Below are positions 37,667-47,610 of a stretch of DNA of 64,000 nt, piece after piece; within the stretch, counting starts at the first letter, position 1; each line of letters begins with the position of its first letter. Under the pieces are notes generated by a model. It was not told the origin of the DNA, searched no databases, and saw only the letters and a program-made list of their open reading frames with translations. The stretch lies in the NCBI RefSeq assembly GCF_003851685.1, contig NZ_CP027727.1, forward strand, positions 4,216,001 through 4,280,000, read 5' to 3'. Source of the stretch: Pseudomonas sp. R5-89-07. GTDB taxonomy: Bacteria > Pseudomonadota > Gammaproteobacteria > Pseudomonadales > Pseudomonadaceae. A program made the translations under genes and the position numbers.

Positions 37667-38652
37667 GTGGCTTCCTTGTAAGCGGCCAGCGCCGTTTCCA
37701 GACGCTGCCAGTCGGCCTCGCTGTCGGGCAGCCCGAAACGCACGCTGCTGTCATGCACGAACAGGCGCAGCAATATGCCGCGCTGGGCCATGAATTCATG
37801 CAGGCGTTGGGCGTGCGGCGTGATCAACCATTGGAACAAGGCGCAGCCACCCTGGGGTTGAAAGCCCTGGCGCTCAAGCAGGTCGAACAGGCGCTGGCCG
37901 GCCTCGATGCACCGCGTGCGCTGGCGGGTGTGCCCGGCGCTATCGCGCAGGCATTGCTGGCCGATTACCCGTGTCGGCCCGCTGACCGCCCATGGCCCGA
38001 CCTGGTCGGCGAGCAATTTGAGCAGCTTGCGTTCGGCCAGCACAAAGCCCAGGCGCACGCCGGCCAGGCCGAAGAACTTGCCGAACGAGCGCAACACGAT
38101 CAAGCCGATCTGATGAGTGTGGCTGGCCAGGCTCAGGTGCGGGGTGACGTCCATGAAGGCTTCGTCCACCACAAGCCAGCCGCCACGCTGGGCCAGCCGC
38201 GCGTGCCAGTCAAGCAGGCGCTCCGGGGCCAGGCTCAAGCCGGTGGGGTTGTTGGGGTTGACCACCACCAGCACGTCGAGGCCGTCGAGAAAGAAGTCGA
38301 CTTCCTGCTCCTGTACTTCGCGCACCACATAACCGGCGCGACGCCAGGCTTCGGCGTGTTCGGCGTAGCACGGCGACAGCACCCCGACCTTGCCGGAACG
38401 GCGCAGCCGCGGCAGTAACTGGATGGCGGACTGAGAACCTGGCACCGGCAACACCTGAGCGGCGCCATAGTAGTCGGCGGCCGCTTTTTCCAGGCCATCA
38501 TCGGCTTCGGGCAAGCGGGCCCAGGCGCGCAAGGGAATCTCAGGGATCGGCCATGGCCAGGGCGCCAGGCCACTGGACAAATCCAGCCAATCGGCTTCGG
38601 CGATCCCGTATTCAATTGCCGCCTTGCGCAAGCGTCCACCGTGTTCAAGCAT
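37663..38652 (-). CDS. cobD: threonine-phosphate decarboxylase (CobD/CobC)
   Basis: A PLP enzyme related to histidinol-phosphate aminotransferase that makes (R)-1-amino-2-propanol O-2-phosphate for the nucleotide loop. PLP lysine Lys192 in [14 protein letters not shown]; substrate-binding NPNNPTG at 132-138. At 329 residues it fits. It overlaps cbiB by 8 bp. In Pseudomonas nomenclature it is also called CobC. Confidence 0.92.
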   Translation of the reverse strand: MLEHGGRLRKAAIEYGIAEADWLDLSSGLAPWPWPIPEIPLRAWARLPEADDGLEKAAADYYGAAQVLPVPGSQSAIQLLPRLRRSGKVGVLSPCYAEHAEAWRRAGYVVREVQEQEVDFFLDGLDVLVVVNPNNPTGLSLAPERLLDWHARLAQRGGWLVVDEAFMDVTPHLSLASHTHQIGLIVLRSFGKFFGLAGVRLGFVLAERKLLKLLADQVGPWAVSGPTRVIGQQCLRDSAGHTRQRTRCIEAGQRLFDLLERQGFQPQGGCALFQWLITPHAQRLHEFMAQRGILLRLFVHDSSVRFGLPDSEADWQRLETALAAYKEAT

Positions 38653-39553
38653 AAAATTGCGCCCCCGCGCACAGGATCAGCAGCCACAGCCAGACGCCGC
38701 GTTGCACCAGTTGCCAGCCTCGGTCGATGGCGTCAGCGTCGGCCGGCGGACCTTCGCCCAGCGGTGGACGCTGGTGCAGCTCGCCGTGATAAATCGCCGC
38801 GCCGCCCAGTTCGACGCCCAACGCACCGGCGCCAGCGGCCATTACCGGGCCAGCGTTGGGGCTGTCCCAGGTCGGGCCCTGGCTGCGCCAGCATTTGAGC
38901 GCCAGGCGCGTCTTGCCCAGCAACGCGTAGGTCAAAGCCACCAGGCGCGCAGGAATATAATTGAGCCCATCGTCGATCTTCGCCGCCGCCCAGCCGAAGC
39001 GTTCAAAGCGCTCGTTGCGATAGCCCCACATGGCGTCAAGGGTGTTGCTCAGGCGATAGAGCACCACCCCCGGCACGCCAGCGACCACGAACCAGAACAA
39101 CGCGGCGAACACGGCGTCGCTGCCGTTTTCCAGCACTGACTCGGTGGCGGCGCGGGCCACTTCGGTGCGGTCCAGCTCGCTGGTCTGGCGGCTGACCAGA
39201 TAACTCACGCGCTTGCGCGCTTCGTCCAGATCATCACTGCGCAAGGCTTGGGCGACCGGGATCACATGCTCTCCCAGGCTGCGCATGCCCAAGGCGCAGT
39301 ACAACGCCAGGATCTCCAGCACCCAGCCGATGTAAGGGGCCCAGGACAATGCGGTCGCCAGCAGGGTCAGCGGCACCACCGCGATAAACCACGCGGTCAC
39401 GCCATGGCTGCGCCAGCCACGGCCGCCGGTATTGAAACGCTGCTCGATGCGCCCGGCAAAATTGCCGAACGCCACCAGCGGATGCCAGCGCCTGGGTTCG
39501 CCCAGCAGCGCATCCAGCGCGACTGCGGCGACACACAGCAAGGCCACACTCAT
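38645..39553 (-). CDS. cbiB: adenosylcobinamide-phosphate synthase CbiB (CobD)
   Basis: An integral membrane enzyme that attaches aminopropanol phosphate to adenosylcobyric acid. The N-terminus [19 protein letters not shown] is the family signature, and the segment [20 protein letters not shown] is also conserved. With the ATG at 39553, which overlaps the bluB stop as ATGA, it has 302 residues. An ATG 15 bases upstream is possible but less likely. Confidence 0.93.
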   Translation of the reverse strand: MSVALLCVAAVALDALLGEPRRWHPLVAFGNFAGRIEQRFNTGGRGWRSHGVTAWFIAVVPLTLLATALSWAPYIGWVLEILALYCALGMRSLGEHVIPVAQALRSDDLDEARKRVSYLVSRQTSELDRTEVARAATESVLENGSDAVFAALFWFVVAGVPGVVLYRLSNTLDAMWGYRNERFERFGWAAAKIDDGLNYIPARLVALTYALLGKTRLALKCWRSQGPTWDSPNAGPVMAAGAGALGVELGGAAIYHGELHQRPPLGEGPPADADAIDRGWQLVQRGVWLWLLILCAGAQFYA

Positions 39554-40200
39554 TGACTCACTCCCCACAGGTTTTCATACAGCATGTCGCTCAATGGCCG
39601 AGGTTCGGTCCAGCCTTCAAGCTGCAACATCGGTGCCGGATAGAACTCGGCGACCGGCCCCAGGCACAGCACCGCCAGGGGCTTGGCGCCGGCCGGCAAC
39701 CCCAGCAGGTCGGCCAGGGCCTGGGGCTCGAACAATGAGACCCAGCCCATGCCCAACCCCTCGACGCGGGCTGCCAGCCACAGGTTCTGGATCGCACAGG
39801 ACAAGGAAGCCATGTCCATTTCCGGCAAGGTGCGACGACCGAAGATATGCCGCTCGCGGTCGTCCATCAGGGCTGCCACCAGCACTTCGGCGCAGTCGTG
39901 GATGCCTTCGACCTTGAGCTTCATGAACTCATCGGAGCGTTCGCCCAGGGCTTGGGCAGTGCGAATGCGCTCTTGCTCCACCAGTTGTTGAATCTGGCCC
40001 CTTAACTGGCGGTCACTGATGCGGATAAAGCGCCACGGCTGCATCAAGCCGACACTGGGCGCCTGGTGGGCGGCCTGGAGCAGGCGCTGCAATAATTCAG
40101 GCGCGACGGTGCCGCCGCTGAAGTGGCGCATGTCGCGGCGTTCGGCGATGGCGCGGTAGACGGCGTCGCGGTCGGCCTGGGGGAAGGCGTTGTCGGTCAT
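39550..40200 (-). CDS. bluB: 5,6-dimethylbenzimidazole synthase BluB
   Basis: A nitroreductase-fold enzyme that cannibalises FMNH2 with O2 to make dimethylbenzimidazole, the lower ligand of B12. The family N-terminus [13 protein letters not shown] and the later QPWRFIRI segment are present. At 216 residues it is typical. The start at 40200 overlaps the cobB stop codon; the longer open frame runs through the REP element and is not real coding. Confidence 0.93.
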   Translation of the reverse strand: MTDNAFPQADRDAVYRAIAERRDMRHFSGGTVAPELLQRLLQAAHQAPSVGLMQPWRFIRISDRQLRGQIQQLVEQERIRTAQALGERSDEFMKLKVEGIHDCAEVLVAALMDDRERHIFGRRTLPEMDMASLSCAIQNLWLAARVEGLGMGWVSLFEPQALADLLGLPAGAKPLAVLCLGPVAEFYPAPMLQLEGWTEPRPLSDMLYENLWGVSQ

Positions 40201-41579
40201 GGCGTCATCGGGGGCAAGCCCCCTCCCACAGGGGAATGCATTCCAAGGGTGGGAGGGGGCTTGCCCCCGATGACGGTGTCGGGGCCCGGCGCAAACAGTG
40301 CAGCTACCGCAACCGGACTGGACGGAAAGTAAAAGTGCACGTAGGAAGCGGTCATTCGCCCTTGCCGATAAACCGCCTCGGCGCCGCGTCCGCCATTGGG
40401 GCTCAGGCCACGGGCGATCGGCTGGCATTCGGTGCTGGTGAGGGAATGGTGGTAGGTATGCCCGCGCAACGTACCCTCGGGCAGCTCAACACTTTGCAGC
40501 GCCAGCGCCGCCAGTTTCTTTTGCATCACCGCATCGCCCTGCAACAGGCCCAGCAGTTCGGCGCGGTTGCCGTCGACATCAGTGAGCGAGTCCAGCAGAT
40601 ACAGCATGCCGCCACATTCGGCGAGCAAGGGCTTGCCGGCCGCATGGTGAGCGCGGATGGCGTCGAGCATCGGTGTGTTTTCCGACAGCGCCAGGTGATG
40701 CAGCTCCGGGTAACCGCCAGGCAAATAGAGGCTGTCGGCTTCAGGCAATGCGCCGTCATGGATCGGCGAAAAGAAACTCAACTCGGCACCCATCGCGCGC
40801 AACAGGTCAAGACTGGCACCGTAGGTGAATGCAAAGGCTTCGTCACGGGCCACAGCAATGCGTACCCCGGCGAGCAACGGCTCGGCGACGATCACTTGCG
40901 GCGCGGCAAACGTCACCGGCGGCGGCAAGGCAACTTCGCAACTGCTGCCCAACGCCTCGGCGGCGGCGTCCAGACGCACGTCGAGGTCATTCAGTTCGCT
41001 GGCCTGCACCAGGCCCAAGTGACGGCTGGGCAATTCGATGCCGGTTTCACGCGAAAGCGCGCCGTACCAGCGCAAGCCTTCGGTCAGGCTGCCTTCGAGC
41101 AACTGCGCGTGGCGCAAGGTACCGACACGGTTGGCGAGCACGCCGGCGAATGGCAAGTCCGGCTGGTAGCGCGCCAGCCCCAGCGCGAGCGCGCCAAAGG
41201 TTTGCGCCATGGCCGTGCCGTCGATCACCCCCAGCACCGGCACACCGAAGTGGCGCGCCAGGTCGGCGCTGGACGGCGTGCCGTCGAACAGGCCCATCAC
41301 GCCCTCGATCAGAATCAGGTCGGCCTCCCCCGCCGCTTCCCACAACAAACGTCGACTTTCCTGCTCGCCGACCATCCACATGTCCAATTGATACACCGGC
41401 GCACCGCTGGCGCGTTCGTGAATCATCGGGTCGAGGAAGTCCGGCCCGCATTTGAATACGCGCACCTTGCGCCCCAGGTTACGGTGCAGGCGCGCCAACG
41501 CGGCGGTGACGGTGGTTTTGCCCTGGCCGGACGCCGGTGCGGCGATCAATACGGCCGGGCAATGACGGGGCTGATTCAA
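40197..41579 (-). CDS. cobB: cobyrinic acid a,c-diamide synthase CobB with REP-encoded C-terminus
   Basis: Amidates the a and c side chains of (hydrogeno)cobyrinic acid. P-loop APASGQGKTTVTAAL near residue 14; amidotransferase Cys in AECGGMLYLLD; the C-terminal conserved HFYFPSSP ends the normal protein. Translation then continues through the REP doublet at 40203-40277, adding about 25 residues (IGGKPPPT..., GGGLPPM) before a TGA that overlaps the bluB start. At 460 residues it is about 25-30 longer than usual. The catalytic domains are intact, so it should be active. Confidence 0.93.
   Translation of the reverse strand: MNQPRHCPAVLIAAPASGQGKTTVTAALARLHRNLGRKVRVFKCGPDFLDPMIHERASGAPVYQLDMWMVGEQESRRLLWEAAGEADLILIEGVMGLFDGTPSSADLARHFGVPVLGVIDGTAMAQTFGALALGLARYQPDLPFAGVLANRVGTLRHAQLLEGSLTEGLRWYGALSRETGIELPSRHLGLVQASELNDLDVRLDAAAEALGSSCEVALPPPVTFAAPQVIVAEPLLAGVRIAVARDEAFAFTYGASLDLLRAMGAELSFFSPIHDGALPEADSLYLPGGYPELHHLALSENTPMLDAIRAHHAAGKPLLAECGGMLYLLDSLTDVDGNRAELLGLLQGDAVMQKKLAALALQSVELPEGTLRGHTYHHSLTSTECQPIARGLSPNGGRGAEAVYRQGRMTASYVHFYFPSSPVAVAALFAPGPDTVIGGKPPPTLGMHSPVGGGLPPMTP
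40203..40277. repeat. REP pair inside the cobB reading frame
   Basis: Two inverted common REP arms around an 18-bp spacer, arranged with the gtggg ends facing inward, the reverse of the usual doublet. It is translated in frame as the C-terminus of CobB and ends 3 bp from the bluB start codon. Confidence 0.9.
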
Positions 41580-42187
41580 AGTTCGACGCCTTTCTGAGCC
41601 TTGATACCGGCCTGGAACGCGTGCTTGAGCATGCCCATTTCAGTGACGGTATCGCCCATTTCGATCAGCTCGGGCTTGGCGCCACGGCCGGTGACCACCA
41701 CGTGCTGCATCGGCGGCCGCGCTTGCAGGTCACTGAGCACCTGGTCCAGATCGAGGTAGCCGTGCTTGAGGGCGATGTTCAATTCGTCCAGCACCACCAG
41801 GCCAATGGCAGGGTCATTGAGCATCGCCCGGGATACCGCCCAGGCCGCTTCGGCGGCGGCGATATCGCGCTGGCGATCCTGGGTTTCCCAGGTGAAGCCT
41901 TCGCCCATCACGTGGAAGCGAACCTGCTCGGGGAAACGTCGGAAAAACAACTCTTCCCCCGTACTGTGGCGGCCCTTGATGAACTGCACCACGCCGCACT
42001 GCATGCCATGCCCCATGGCCCTGGCCAACATGCCGAAGGCCGAGCTGCTTTTGCCCTTGCCATTGCCGGTCAGCACCAGCAGCAAACCGCACTCATTGGG
42101 CGAATTGGCGATGCGTTCGTCAATCACGGCTTTTTTGCGCAGCATGCGCGCCAGGTGGCGCTCGTCGCGGTCGGGGGTATCGGTCAT
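41576..42187 (-). CDS. cobO: cob(I)yrinic acid a,c-diamide adenosyltransferase CobO
   Basis: Transfers adenosyl from ATP to Co(I) of the corrinoid. P-loop TGNGKGKSSSAFG at 40-52 and the family segments VQFIKGRHSTGEE and VVLDELNIAL are clear. The start at 42187 gives 203 residues. It is the first gene of the cob operon, about 90 bp after the riboswitch, and overlaps cobB by 4 bp. Confidence 0.95.
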   Translation of the reverse strand: MTDTPDRDERHLARMLRKKAVIDERIANSPNECGLLLVLTGNGKGKSSSAFGMLARAMGHGMQCGVVQFIKGRHSTGEELFFRRFPEQVRFHVMGEGFTWETQDRQRDIAAAEAAWAVSRAMLNDPAIGLVVLDELNIALKHGYLDLDQVLSDLQARPPMQHVVVTGRGAKPELIEMGDTVTEMGMLKHAFQAGIKAQKGVEL

Positions 42188-42277
42188 GGCAGCTCTCCGT
42201 TGGGGCTGGACAAAAACGGCGGGCAGGAAAAAAGAAAAACAGACAGCCAAGCATCGCCCACCGTGATGCTGTTGAAT

Positions 42278-42455
42278 GTTTCAGGCCGGTCTCCGGGCTC
42301 ATGAGTGGCGCTAAGGCCGGCGCTGCGCCTTCCCATATCGTGTGGATACAGTGGCAGAAGGCAGCGTCTTGACTCATTTACCGTTGCGGGGGCAGCGCCG
42401 GAATTGCGGCGGCACTGTGTACAAGTGCGCTCACTCACCGGCTTCCCTGTTTCAC
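42278..42455 (-). ncRNA. cobalamin riboswitch
   Basis: On the minus strand the leader has the conserved B12 elements in order: a P3-P6 region with CCCCCGCAACGGTAA, then GCCACTG, GGGAAGGC, and the B12 box GAGCCCGGAGACCGGCC just before the end. It lies directly upstream of cobO, so it probably turns the ten-gene operon off when adenosylcobalamin is abundant. I see no clear terminator after it, so control may be at translation of cobO. Confidence 0.93.
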
Positions 42456-42600
42456 TCTGTTGACGCATACGCCACAGAGCACCTGGAACAAGCCGCGAAG
42501 GTTAGTGGGTTGGGGGTGGAGCGTCAATTAAAGCTGGCCCTGTACTTGAACCATCAAGGTGATGTGCTTCTCTACCCTTACAGGTATTCAGGAGAACACC

Positions 42601-43914
42601 ATGCACAAAACCAGACTCGCCCTACTGATCATGCTGGCCGGCACGCTCGCCGCCTGCGGAGAAAGCTCGACCCTGCAGGTGGTCGACGGCACCGGGCCCT
42701 CGCCCACGCTGCCGGAACCGAACAAGACGCTGATCCCCACCGTGAATATCGCACCGGCGGTCGGCTGGCCGGACGGCGCCAGGCCAACGGCCGCTGGCGG
42801 CACCCAAGTGGCTGCGTTCGCCGAGGGTCTGGACCATCCGCGCTGGCTCTATGTATTGCCCAACGGCGATATCCTGGTGGCCGAGACCAACGCACCGCCC
42901 AAGCCGGATGACAGCAAGGGCGTGCGCGGCTGGGTGATGGAGAAGGTCATGGGCCGCGCGGGGGCCGGTGTGCCGAGCCCGAACCGCATCACCCTGCTGC
43001 GCGACGCCGACCACGACGGCGTCGCCGAAACGCGCACGGTGTTCCTGGAAAACCTCAACTCGCCGTTCGGCATGGCCCTGGTCGGCAACGACCTGTACGT
43101 GGCGGATTCGGACAAGCTGCTGCGCTTCCCTTACCAGCCTGGCGAAACCGCGATCAAGGTGGCAGGCACCAAGGTCGTCGATTTACCAGGTGGCAGCCTC
43201 AACCATCACTGGACCAAAAACGTGATCGCCAGCCGCGATGGCAGCAAGCTGTATGTCAGCGTCGGCTCCAACAGCAACGTCGGCGAGAACGGCCTTAAAG
43301 CCGAAGAAGGCCGGGCGGCGATCTGGGAAGTCGACCGCGCCACGGGCCAGCATCGTATTTTCGCCTCTGGCCTGCGCAACCCCAATGGCATGGCGTGGGA
43401 ACCGCAGAGCGGCAAATTGTGGACGGCGGTAAACGAGCGCGATGAAATTGGCAGCGACCTGGTGCCGGACTACATCACCTCGGTCAAGGATGGCGCATTC
43501 TACGGCTGGCCTTTCAGCTACTACGGGCAACATGTGGATGTGCGCGTCAACCCGCAGAACGCGGAGCTGGTCGCCAAGGCCATTGCGCCGGATTATGCGG
43601 TGGGCCCTCATACCGCCTCACTGGGGCTGACATTCGCCCAGGGCAACAAACTCCCGGCGCAGTTCAGCAACGGCGCGTTCATCGGTCAGCATGGTTCGTG
43701 GAATCGCAAGCCGCACAGTGGCTACAAAGTGATCTTCGTGCCGTTCGAGGGTGGACAGCCTAAAGGTCTGCCTGTGGATGTGCTGACCGGGTTCCTCGAC
43801 AAGGATGAGAACGCCATGGGCCGGCCGGTGGGCGTGGTGATCGATCAGCAAGGCGCTTTGCTGGTGGCTGATGATGTGGGGAATAAGGTGTGGCGGGTGT
43901 CTGCTGCCAAGTAG
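42601..43914 (+). CDS. PQQ-type sugar (sorbosone) dehydrogenase lipoprotein
   Basis: A 437-residue lipoprotein (lipobox LAAC, Cys19) with a six-bladed beta-propeller of the soluble glucose dehydrogenase / L-sorbosone dehydrogenase family. Family segments [33 protein letters not shown] and [12 protein letters not shown] are visible. It probably oxidises an aldose or related sugar in the periplasm with PQQ. A ggaga ribosome site precedes the ATG. Substrate is unknown. It diverges from the cob operon. Confidence 0.87.
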   Translation: MHKTRLALLIMLAGTLAACGESSTLQVVDGTGPSPTLPEPNKTLIPTVNIAPAVGWPDGARPTAAGGTQVAAFAEGLDHPRWLYVLPNGDILVAETNAPPKPDDSKGVRGWVMEKVMGRAGAGVPSPNRITLLRDADHDGVAETRTVFLENLNSPFGMALVGNDLYVADSDKLLRFPYQPGETAIKVAGTKVVDLPGGSLNHHWTKNVIASRDGSKLYVSVGSNSNVGENGLKAEEGRAAIWEVDRATGQHRIFASGLRNPNGMAWEPQSGKLWTAVNERDEIGSDLVPDYITSVKDGAFYGWPFSYYGQHVDVRVNPQNAELVAKAIAPDYAVGPHTASLGLTFAQGNKLPAQFSNGAFIGQHGSWNRKPHSGYKVIFVPFEGGQPKGLPVDVLTGFLDKDENAMGRPVGVVIDQQGALLVADDVGNKVWRVSAAK

Positions 43915-43937
43915 ACCCTCTCATGCACACCACAAAG

Positions 43938-44035
43938 CAATGTGGGAGGGGGCTTGCCCCCGATAGCAGTGTGTCGGCCACTGGAGATAGTGACTGATAC
44001 ACCGCCATCGGGGGCAAGCCCCCTCCCACATTTGG
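43938..44035. repeat. REP doublet (REPIN)
   Basis: An inverted pair of the common arm with a loop of about 45 bp, between the convergent sugar dehydrogenase and NlpC/P60 genes. Confidence 0.92.
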
Positions 44036-44048
44036 TTTGGTGTTTTGT

Positions 44049-44588
44049 TCAGGGATTTCGCGCCAGGTTTGCCGGCAACACCCGCTTGGCGCTCAGGTAG
44101 GCATTCTGCCAATACGCCTTTGACAGGGTATCCAGCTTCACCGTACCGCCGGTCTGCGGAGCGTGCACAAAACGGCCTTCGCCCACGTAGATGCCCGCGT
44201 GGCTGACCTGCGAACCGCCACCGGTGGCAAAGAACAACAGGTCACCGGTTTGCAGGTTTTGTTCGCTCACGTCCTGGGCGCGCATCACGATCAGCTCGCG
44301 GGTGGTACGTGGCAAGGAGATACCCGCCGCATCGCGGTAGACAAAGCCAATCAGGCCGCTGCAATCAAACCCAGAGTCCGGTGTATTGCCGCCCCAACGA
44401 TAAGGCGTGCCCACCAGGCCCAGCGCGCGGAACAGTACGTCTTCGGCGGCGGGCGAGAAATTCTGGGTGGAATAATTGAACACCGGCTTAGGCTTGGCTG
44501 CGACGGGCGCGGGCGGCGGTGGACGGCTTGCGCAGGCGCTGAGGAGCGCGGCGCAAACAAGCAGAATGAGGCGGGCCGAGGTCGACAT
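44049..44588 (-). CDS. NlpC/P60 (C40) peptidoglycan peptidase lipoprotein
   Basis: A 179-residue lipoprotein (lipobox LSAC, Cys19) with an NlpC/P60 domain: Cys76 in FDCSGLIGF, His130 in VSHAGIYVG and a third polar residue His142. Such enzymes cut the D-gamma-glutamyl-meso-DAP bond of stem peptides, like E. coli Spr/MepS. A second, similar gene lies 144 bp upstream on the same strand, so a tandem duplication is likely. Confidence 0.92.
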   Translation of the reverse strand: MSTSARLILLVCAALLSACASRPPPPAPVAAKPKPVFNYSTQNFSPAAEDVLFRALGLVGTPYRWGGNTPDSGFDCSGLIGFVYRDAAGISLPRTTRELIVMRAQDVSEQNLQTGDLLFFATGGGSQVSHAGIYVGEGRFVHAPQTGGTVKLDTLSKAYWQNAYLSAKRVLPANLARNP

Positions 44589-44732
44589 GGGCAGAACAAT
44601 CCTGATCTGGATGCGGCTTTCGCTGCCGAACGCTGAAAACCAGAACGCGCAAGCAAAGCTCGCGCGAACGGATTACAACAATATCCAGGGATTCTAGCGC
44701 TTACACGTCAAACTTCAAGTATCACTTTAACT

Positions 44733-45362
44733 TTACTTACTGGCGGTAACCGTCGACGGGGCCATGGCGAGTGCGCGCTTGGCTTCGATGAAGGTTTTGC
44801 TCCAGTAGCTGTCGCCCAGATTATCGACCCGCACACCACCACTGCGACGGCTGCTGGAGTGGATAAACTGGTTATCGCCCAGGTAGATACCGGCGTGGCT
44901 GACACGACCGCGACCGGCCGTACTAAAGAAAAGCAGATCACCGGGCTTGAGGTTGTTGCGCGCGACCAACGGTGCTTTCACGTTGATCATTTCGCGGGTG
45001 GAGCGCGGCAGATTCATGCCAGCTTCTTCACGAAACAGGTAGCCGATAAAACCGCTGCAGTCGAAACCGGCTTCGGAAGTACCGCCGAAACGGTAACGGG
45101 TACCGATCAGGGACATGCCGCGTTCGAGAATGCTGTCGGCCAGAACAGGCAGCTGATAAGGCTTGCTGCCGGAGAAATCGGCCAATTCTTTTTCGGTTGC
45201 CAGCTCTTCTTCATAAACAGAAGCAGACTGTGCAGCGACGAATTTAGCCTGATTTTGAACCTGTGGTTTTTGCTGTTCTGCCACCTGCTGAGGGTGGGAG
45301 GCGCAACCAAACAACAGGGTAACGAGTGCGAGAGGCACGAGGGGTGCGAAGCGATTTAGCAT
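44733..45362 (-). CDS. NlpC/P60 (C40) peptidoglycan peptidase lipoprotein
   Basis: A paralogue of the previous gene with a longer linker between anchor and domain. The lipobox reads LFGC (Cys20), and the catalytic residues are Cys102 in FDCSGFIGYL, His156 in VSHAGIYLG and His168. I use the ATG at 45362 (209 residues); an in-frame GTG two codons earlier is also possible. Both copies keep the catalytic residues, so both should be active murein endopeptidases. Confidence 0.92.
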   Translation of the reverse strand: MLNRFAPLVPLALVTLLFGCASHPQQVAEQQKPQVQNQAKFVAAQSASVYEEELATEKELADFSGSKPYQLPVLADSILERGMSLIGTRYRFGGTSEAGFDCSGFIGYLFREEAGMNLPRSTREMINVKAPLVARNNLKPGDLLFFSTAGRGRVSHAGIYLGDNQFIHSSSRRSGGVRVDNLGDSYWSKTFIEAKRALAMAPSTVTASK

Positions 45363-45574
45363 GGGCACGACCGTGGCTGATGTGTAAAGAAGGCGAGACT
45401 ATGCCCTCTATCACATCGATTTGCAAATTCAATCGAGTTCTTTGTGACTTCTCGTTTGGACTATGCCATCTAAGCCCTTAATCCCTGATACGCGCCTTTT
45501 GCGTGGCCAAAACGGTCAAAACGCAGGTTTTCTGGCGCCTGGAATTTGCCGAGGCCTTGAAATACAAGGGCTGG

Positions 45575-46279
45575 CTACCAGCCGAGGGTTTCCTTGAGGA
45601 AGGGAATGGTGAGCTTGCGCTGGGCCTGCAACGAGGCCTGATCGAGCTGTTCGAGCAAATCGAACAGTGCGCTCATGCTGCGCGTGCCCCGGGTGAGGAT
45701 GAAGTGGCCGACTTCGTCGGTCAGGTGCAGGCCGCGACGCGAGGCGCGCAGTTGCAGGGCGCGTAATTTGTCTTCGTCGGACAACGGGCGCATCTGGAAG
45801 ATCAGCGCCAGCGTCAGGCGCGACTTGAGGTCGGCCAGCTTTACCGGCAGCTCGCGCGGCGACGTCGACGCGGCGATCAACAGGCGCCGACCACTGTCGC
45901 GCAGGCGGTTGAACAGATGAAACAGTGCCTCTTCCCAATCCGCCTTGCCGGCAATGGCCTGCAGATCATCCAGACACACCAGTTCGTACTGTTCGAGGTT
46001 GTCGAAGATGCCGACACCGTGGTCCATCAGCTCAGCCAGGGGCAGGTAGACCGCCGGCTCGCCCATTTGCTCGAAGCGCAGGCACGCGGCCTGCAGCAAG
46101 TGGGTACGCCCTACGCCATGTTTGCCCCACAGATAGATCAGGCTTTCAGTCCACCCGGCGTCGGCTTCGCAGAGGCGCTCGACATAGCCGAGTGCAGCGG
46201 CATTGGCGCCTGGGTAGTAATTGATAAAGGTAGCGTCGTCACGCAGACGCACACCTAGGGGCAGCTGAATCGGTTTCAT
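45575..46279 (-). CDS. hda: DnaA regulatory inactivator Hda
   Basis: Hda binds the DNA sliding clamp and stimulates ATP hydrolysis by DnaA after initiation. The N-terminal clamp-binding motif QLPLGV starts at residue 5. The AAA+ Walker A is GKHGVGRTH (52-60), degenerate as in other Hda (Arg for Lys). The ATG at 46279 gives 234 residues, the standard size. The order hda, permease, DUF2066 facing purMN is typical of Pseudomonas. Confidence 0.92.
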   Translation of the reverse strand: MKPIQLPLGVRLRDDATFINYYPGANAAALGYVERLCEADAGWTESLIYLWGKHGVGRTHLLQAACLRFEQMGEPAVYLPLAELMDHGVGIFDNLEQYELVCLDDLQAIAGKADWEEALFHLFNRLRDSGRRLLIAASTSPRELPVKLADLKSRLTLALIFQMRPLSDEDKLRALQLRASRRGLHLTDEVGHFILTRGTRSMSALFDLLEQLDQASLQAQRKLTIPFLKETLGW

Positions 46280-46447
46280 GCTGACTGAACGGCTCCCATC
46301 GAACCGTGAGTGGCCTCTGTGTAAAGTTTGCAAAGTCTATACTCGTGGCGCCGGGCGCACAATGCAGCAGACCACAAGCAAAATCAAAGGTTTGCGTTAA
46401 CTTGCTGGTTTTACGTAAATTGTTTGACGCACCCGCCGCCATAAACA

Positions 46448-46474
46448 ACAAACCCGGCCATGAGCCGGGTTTGT
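46448..46474 (-). terminator. terminator after the AI-2E-family permease gene
   Basis: The stem acaaacccggc / gccgggtttgt with loop catga lies 11 bp after the stop codon of the permease gene, which is read on the minus strand. Confidence 0.8.
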
Positions 46475-46484
46475 GTTATCGCAA

Positions 46485-47558
46485 TTACAGATCGGGGTCT
46501 TCAACCCCCGTGTACACATCCGAATCCTTGTACACGTCGTGCACATGCCGCACCAGCACCATGATCACCGCCGCCACCGGCAGCGCCAGCAAGATGCCGG
46601 TAAAGCCGAACAACTCGCCGCCCGCCAGGATCGCAAAGATCACCGCCACGGGATGCAGGCCAATGCGGTCTCCCACCAGCAGCGGCGTCAGCACCATGCC
46701 TTCGAGCGCCTGGCCGACCATGAACACCGCGACAATCCCCAGCATCGGGTACAGGTCGCCGCCGAACTGGAACAGCCCCGCCACCAGCGCCGCACCGATG
46801 CCGATCACGAAACCCATGTAGGGCACGATCGCAGCCAGGCCGGCGATCAGGCCGATCAACAGGCCCAGCTCCAGGCCGATCGCCATCAAGCCGGCGGCGT
46901 AGATAATGCCTAGCGCCAGCATCACCAGCAATTGCCCGCGCACGAACGCCCCGAGCACCTCATGACATTCGCCCGCCAGGGACACGATACGTTCCTCGCG
47001 GTCGCGCGGCAGCAGGCTGCGGATCTTGGCTACCATGATGTCCCAGTCACGCAGCAAGTAGAACGCCACCACCGGGATCAGTACCAGGTTGGTCAACCAG
47101 CCGATCAGTGCCAGGCTGGAAGCAGTGGCCTGGCTGAGCACCACACCGACGATATCGGTGGTCTTGTCCATGTGCTCGCTGATCGCCGCCTTGACCTTGT
47201 CGAACTTCCAGAACCCGTCCGACAGCCCCAGCTTGGCCTGGGCCCACGGCATGGCCGTGTGCTGCAACCAATCGAGCATCTGTGGCGCCAGTTCGTACAG
47301 CCGATACAGCTGCTTGGCCAGCATCGGCACCAGCACCAGCACCAGCGCGGTGATGATCAACGTGAACAAGGCAAACACCGCGACCACACCCAAGGTTCGC
47401 GACAAGCCCGCTTTCTCCAGGCGATCCACCACAGGATCGAACAGATAGGCGAGCAGCAACGCAACCAGGAACGGCGTCAGGATCGAATGCAGCAAGAACA
47501 CAAAAACGCACAGCAGGACAATCCCGCCAAGCCACACCCAACGACGCGTATCCGCCAT
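46485..47558 (-). CDS. AI-2E/PerM-family membrane transporter
   Basis: A 357-residue polytopic protein with the family arrangement of helices and the C-terminal block GLAAIVPYMGFVIGIGAALV. The family includes TqsA/YdiK of E. coli and sodium/proton antiporter-like members. The substrate is not determined by sequence. It is followed by a terminator and preceded by the DUF2066 gene 52 bp away. Confidence 0.88.
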   Translation of the reverse strand: MADTRRWVWLGGIVLLCVFVFLLHSILTPFLVALLLAYLFDPVVDRLEKAGLSRTLGVVAVFALFTLIITALVLVLVPMLAKQLYRLYELAPQMLDWLQHTAMPWAQAKLGLSDGFWKFDKVKAAISEHMDKTTDIVGVVLSQATASSLALIGWLTNLVLIPVVAFYLLRDWDIMVAKIRSLLPRDREERIVSLAGECHEVLGAFVRGQLLVMLALGIIYAAGLMAIGLELGLLIGLIAGLAAIVPYMGFVIGIGAALVAGLFQFGGDLYPMLGIVAVFMVGQALEGMVLTPLLVGDRIGLHPVAVIFAILAGGELFGFTGILLALPVAAVIMVLVRHVHDVYKDSDVYTGVEDPDL

Positions 47559-47610
47559 AAACCACTTCCTCTGTTATTTGCTGGCCGCTTCTATATAGAA
47601 GGAAGGCCAC

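Noticed and set aside
40200..40428. N-terminal extension of BluB through the REP pair
   Set aside because: The conserved BluB N-terminus begins at the ATG at 40200, which also overlaps the cobB stop; the upstream codons are REP sequence.
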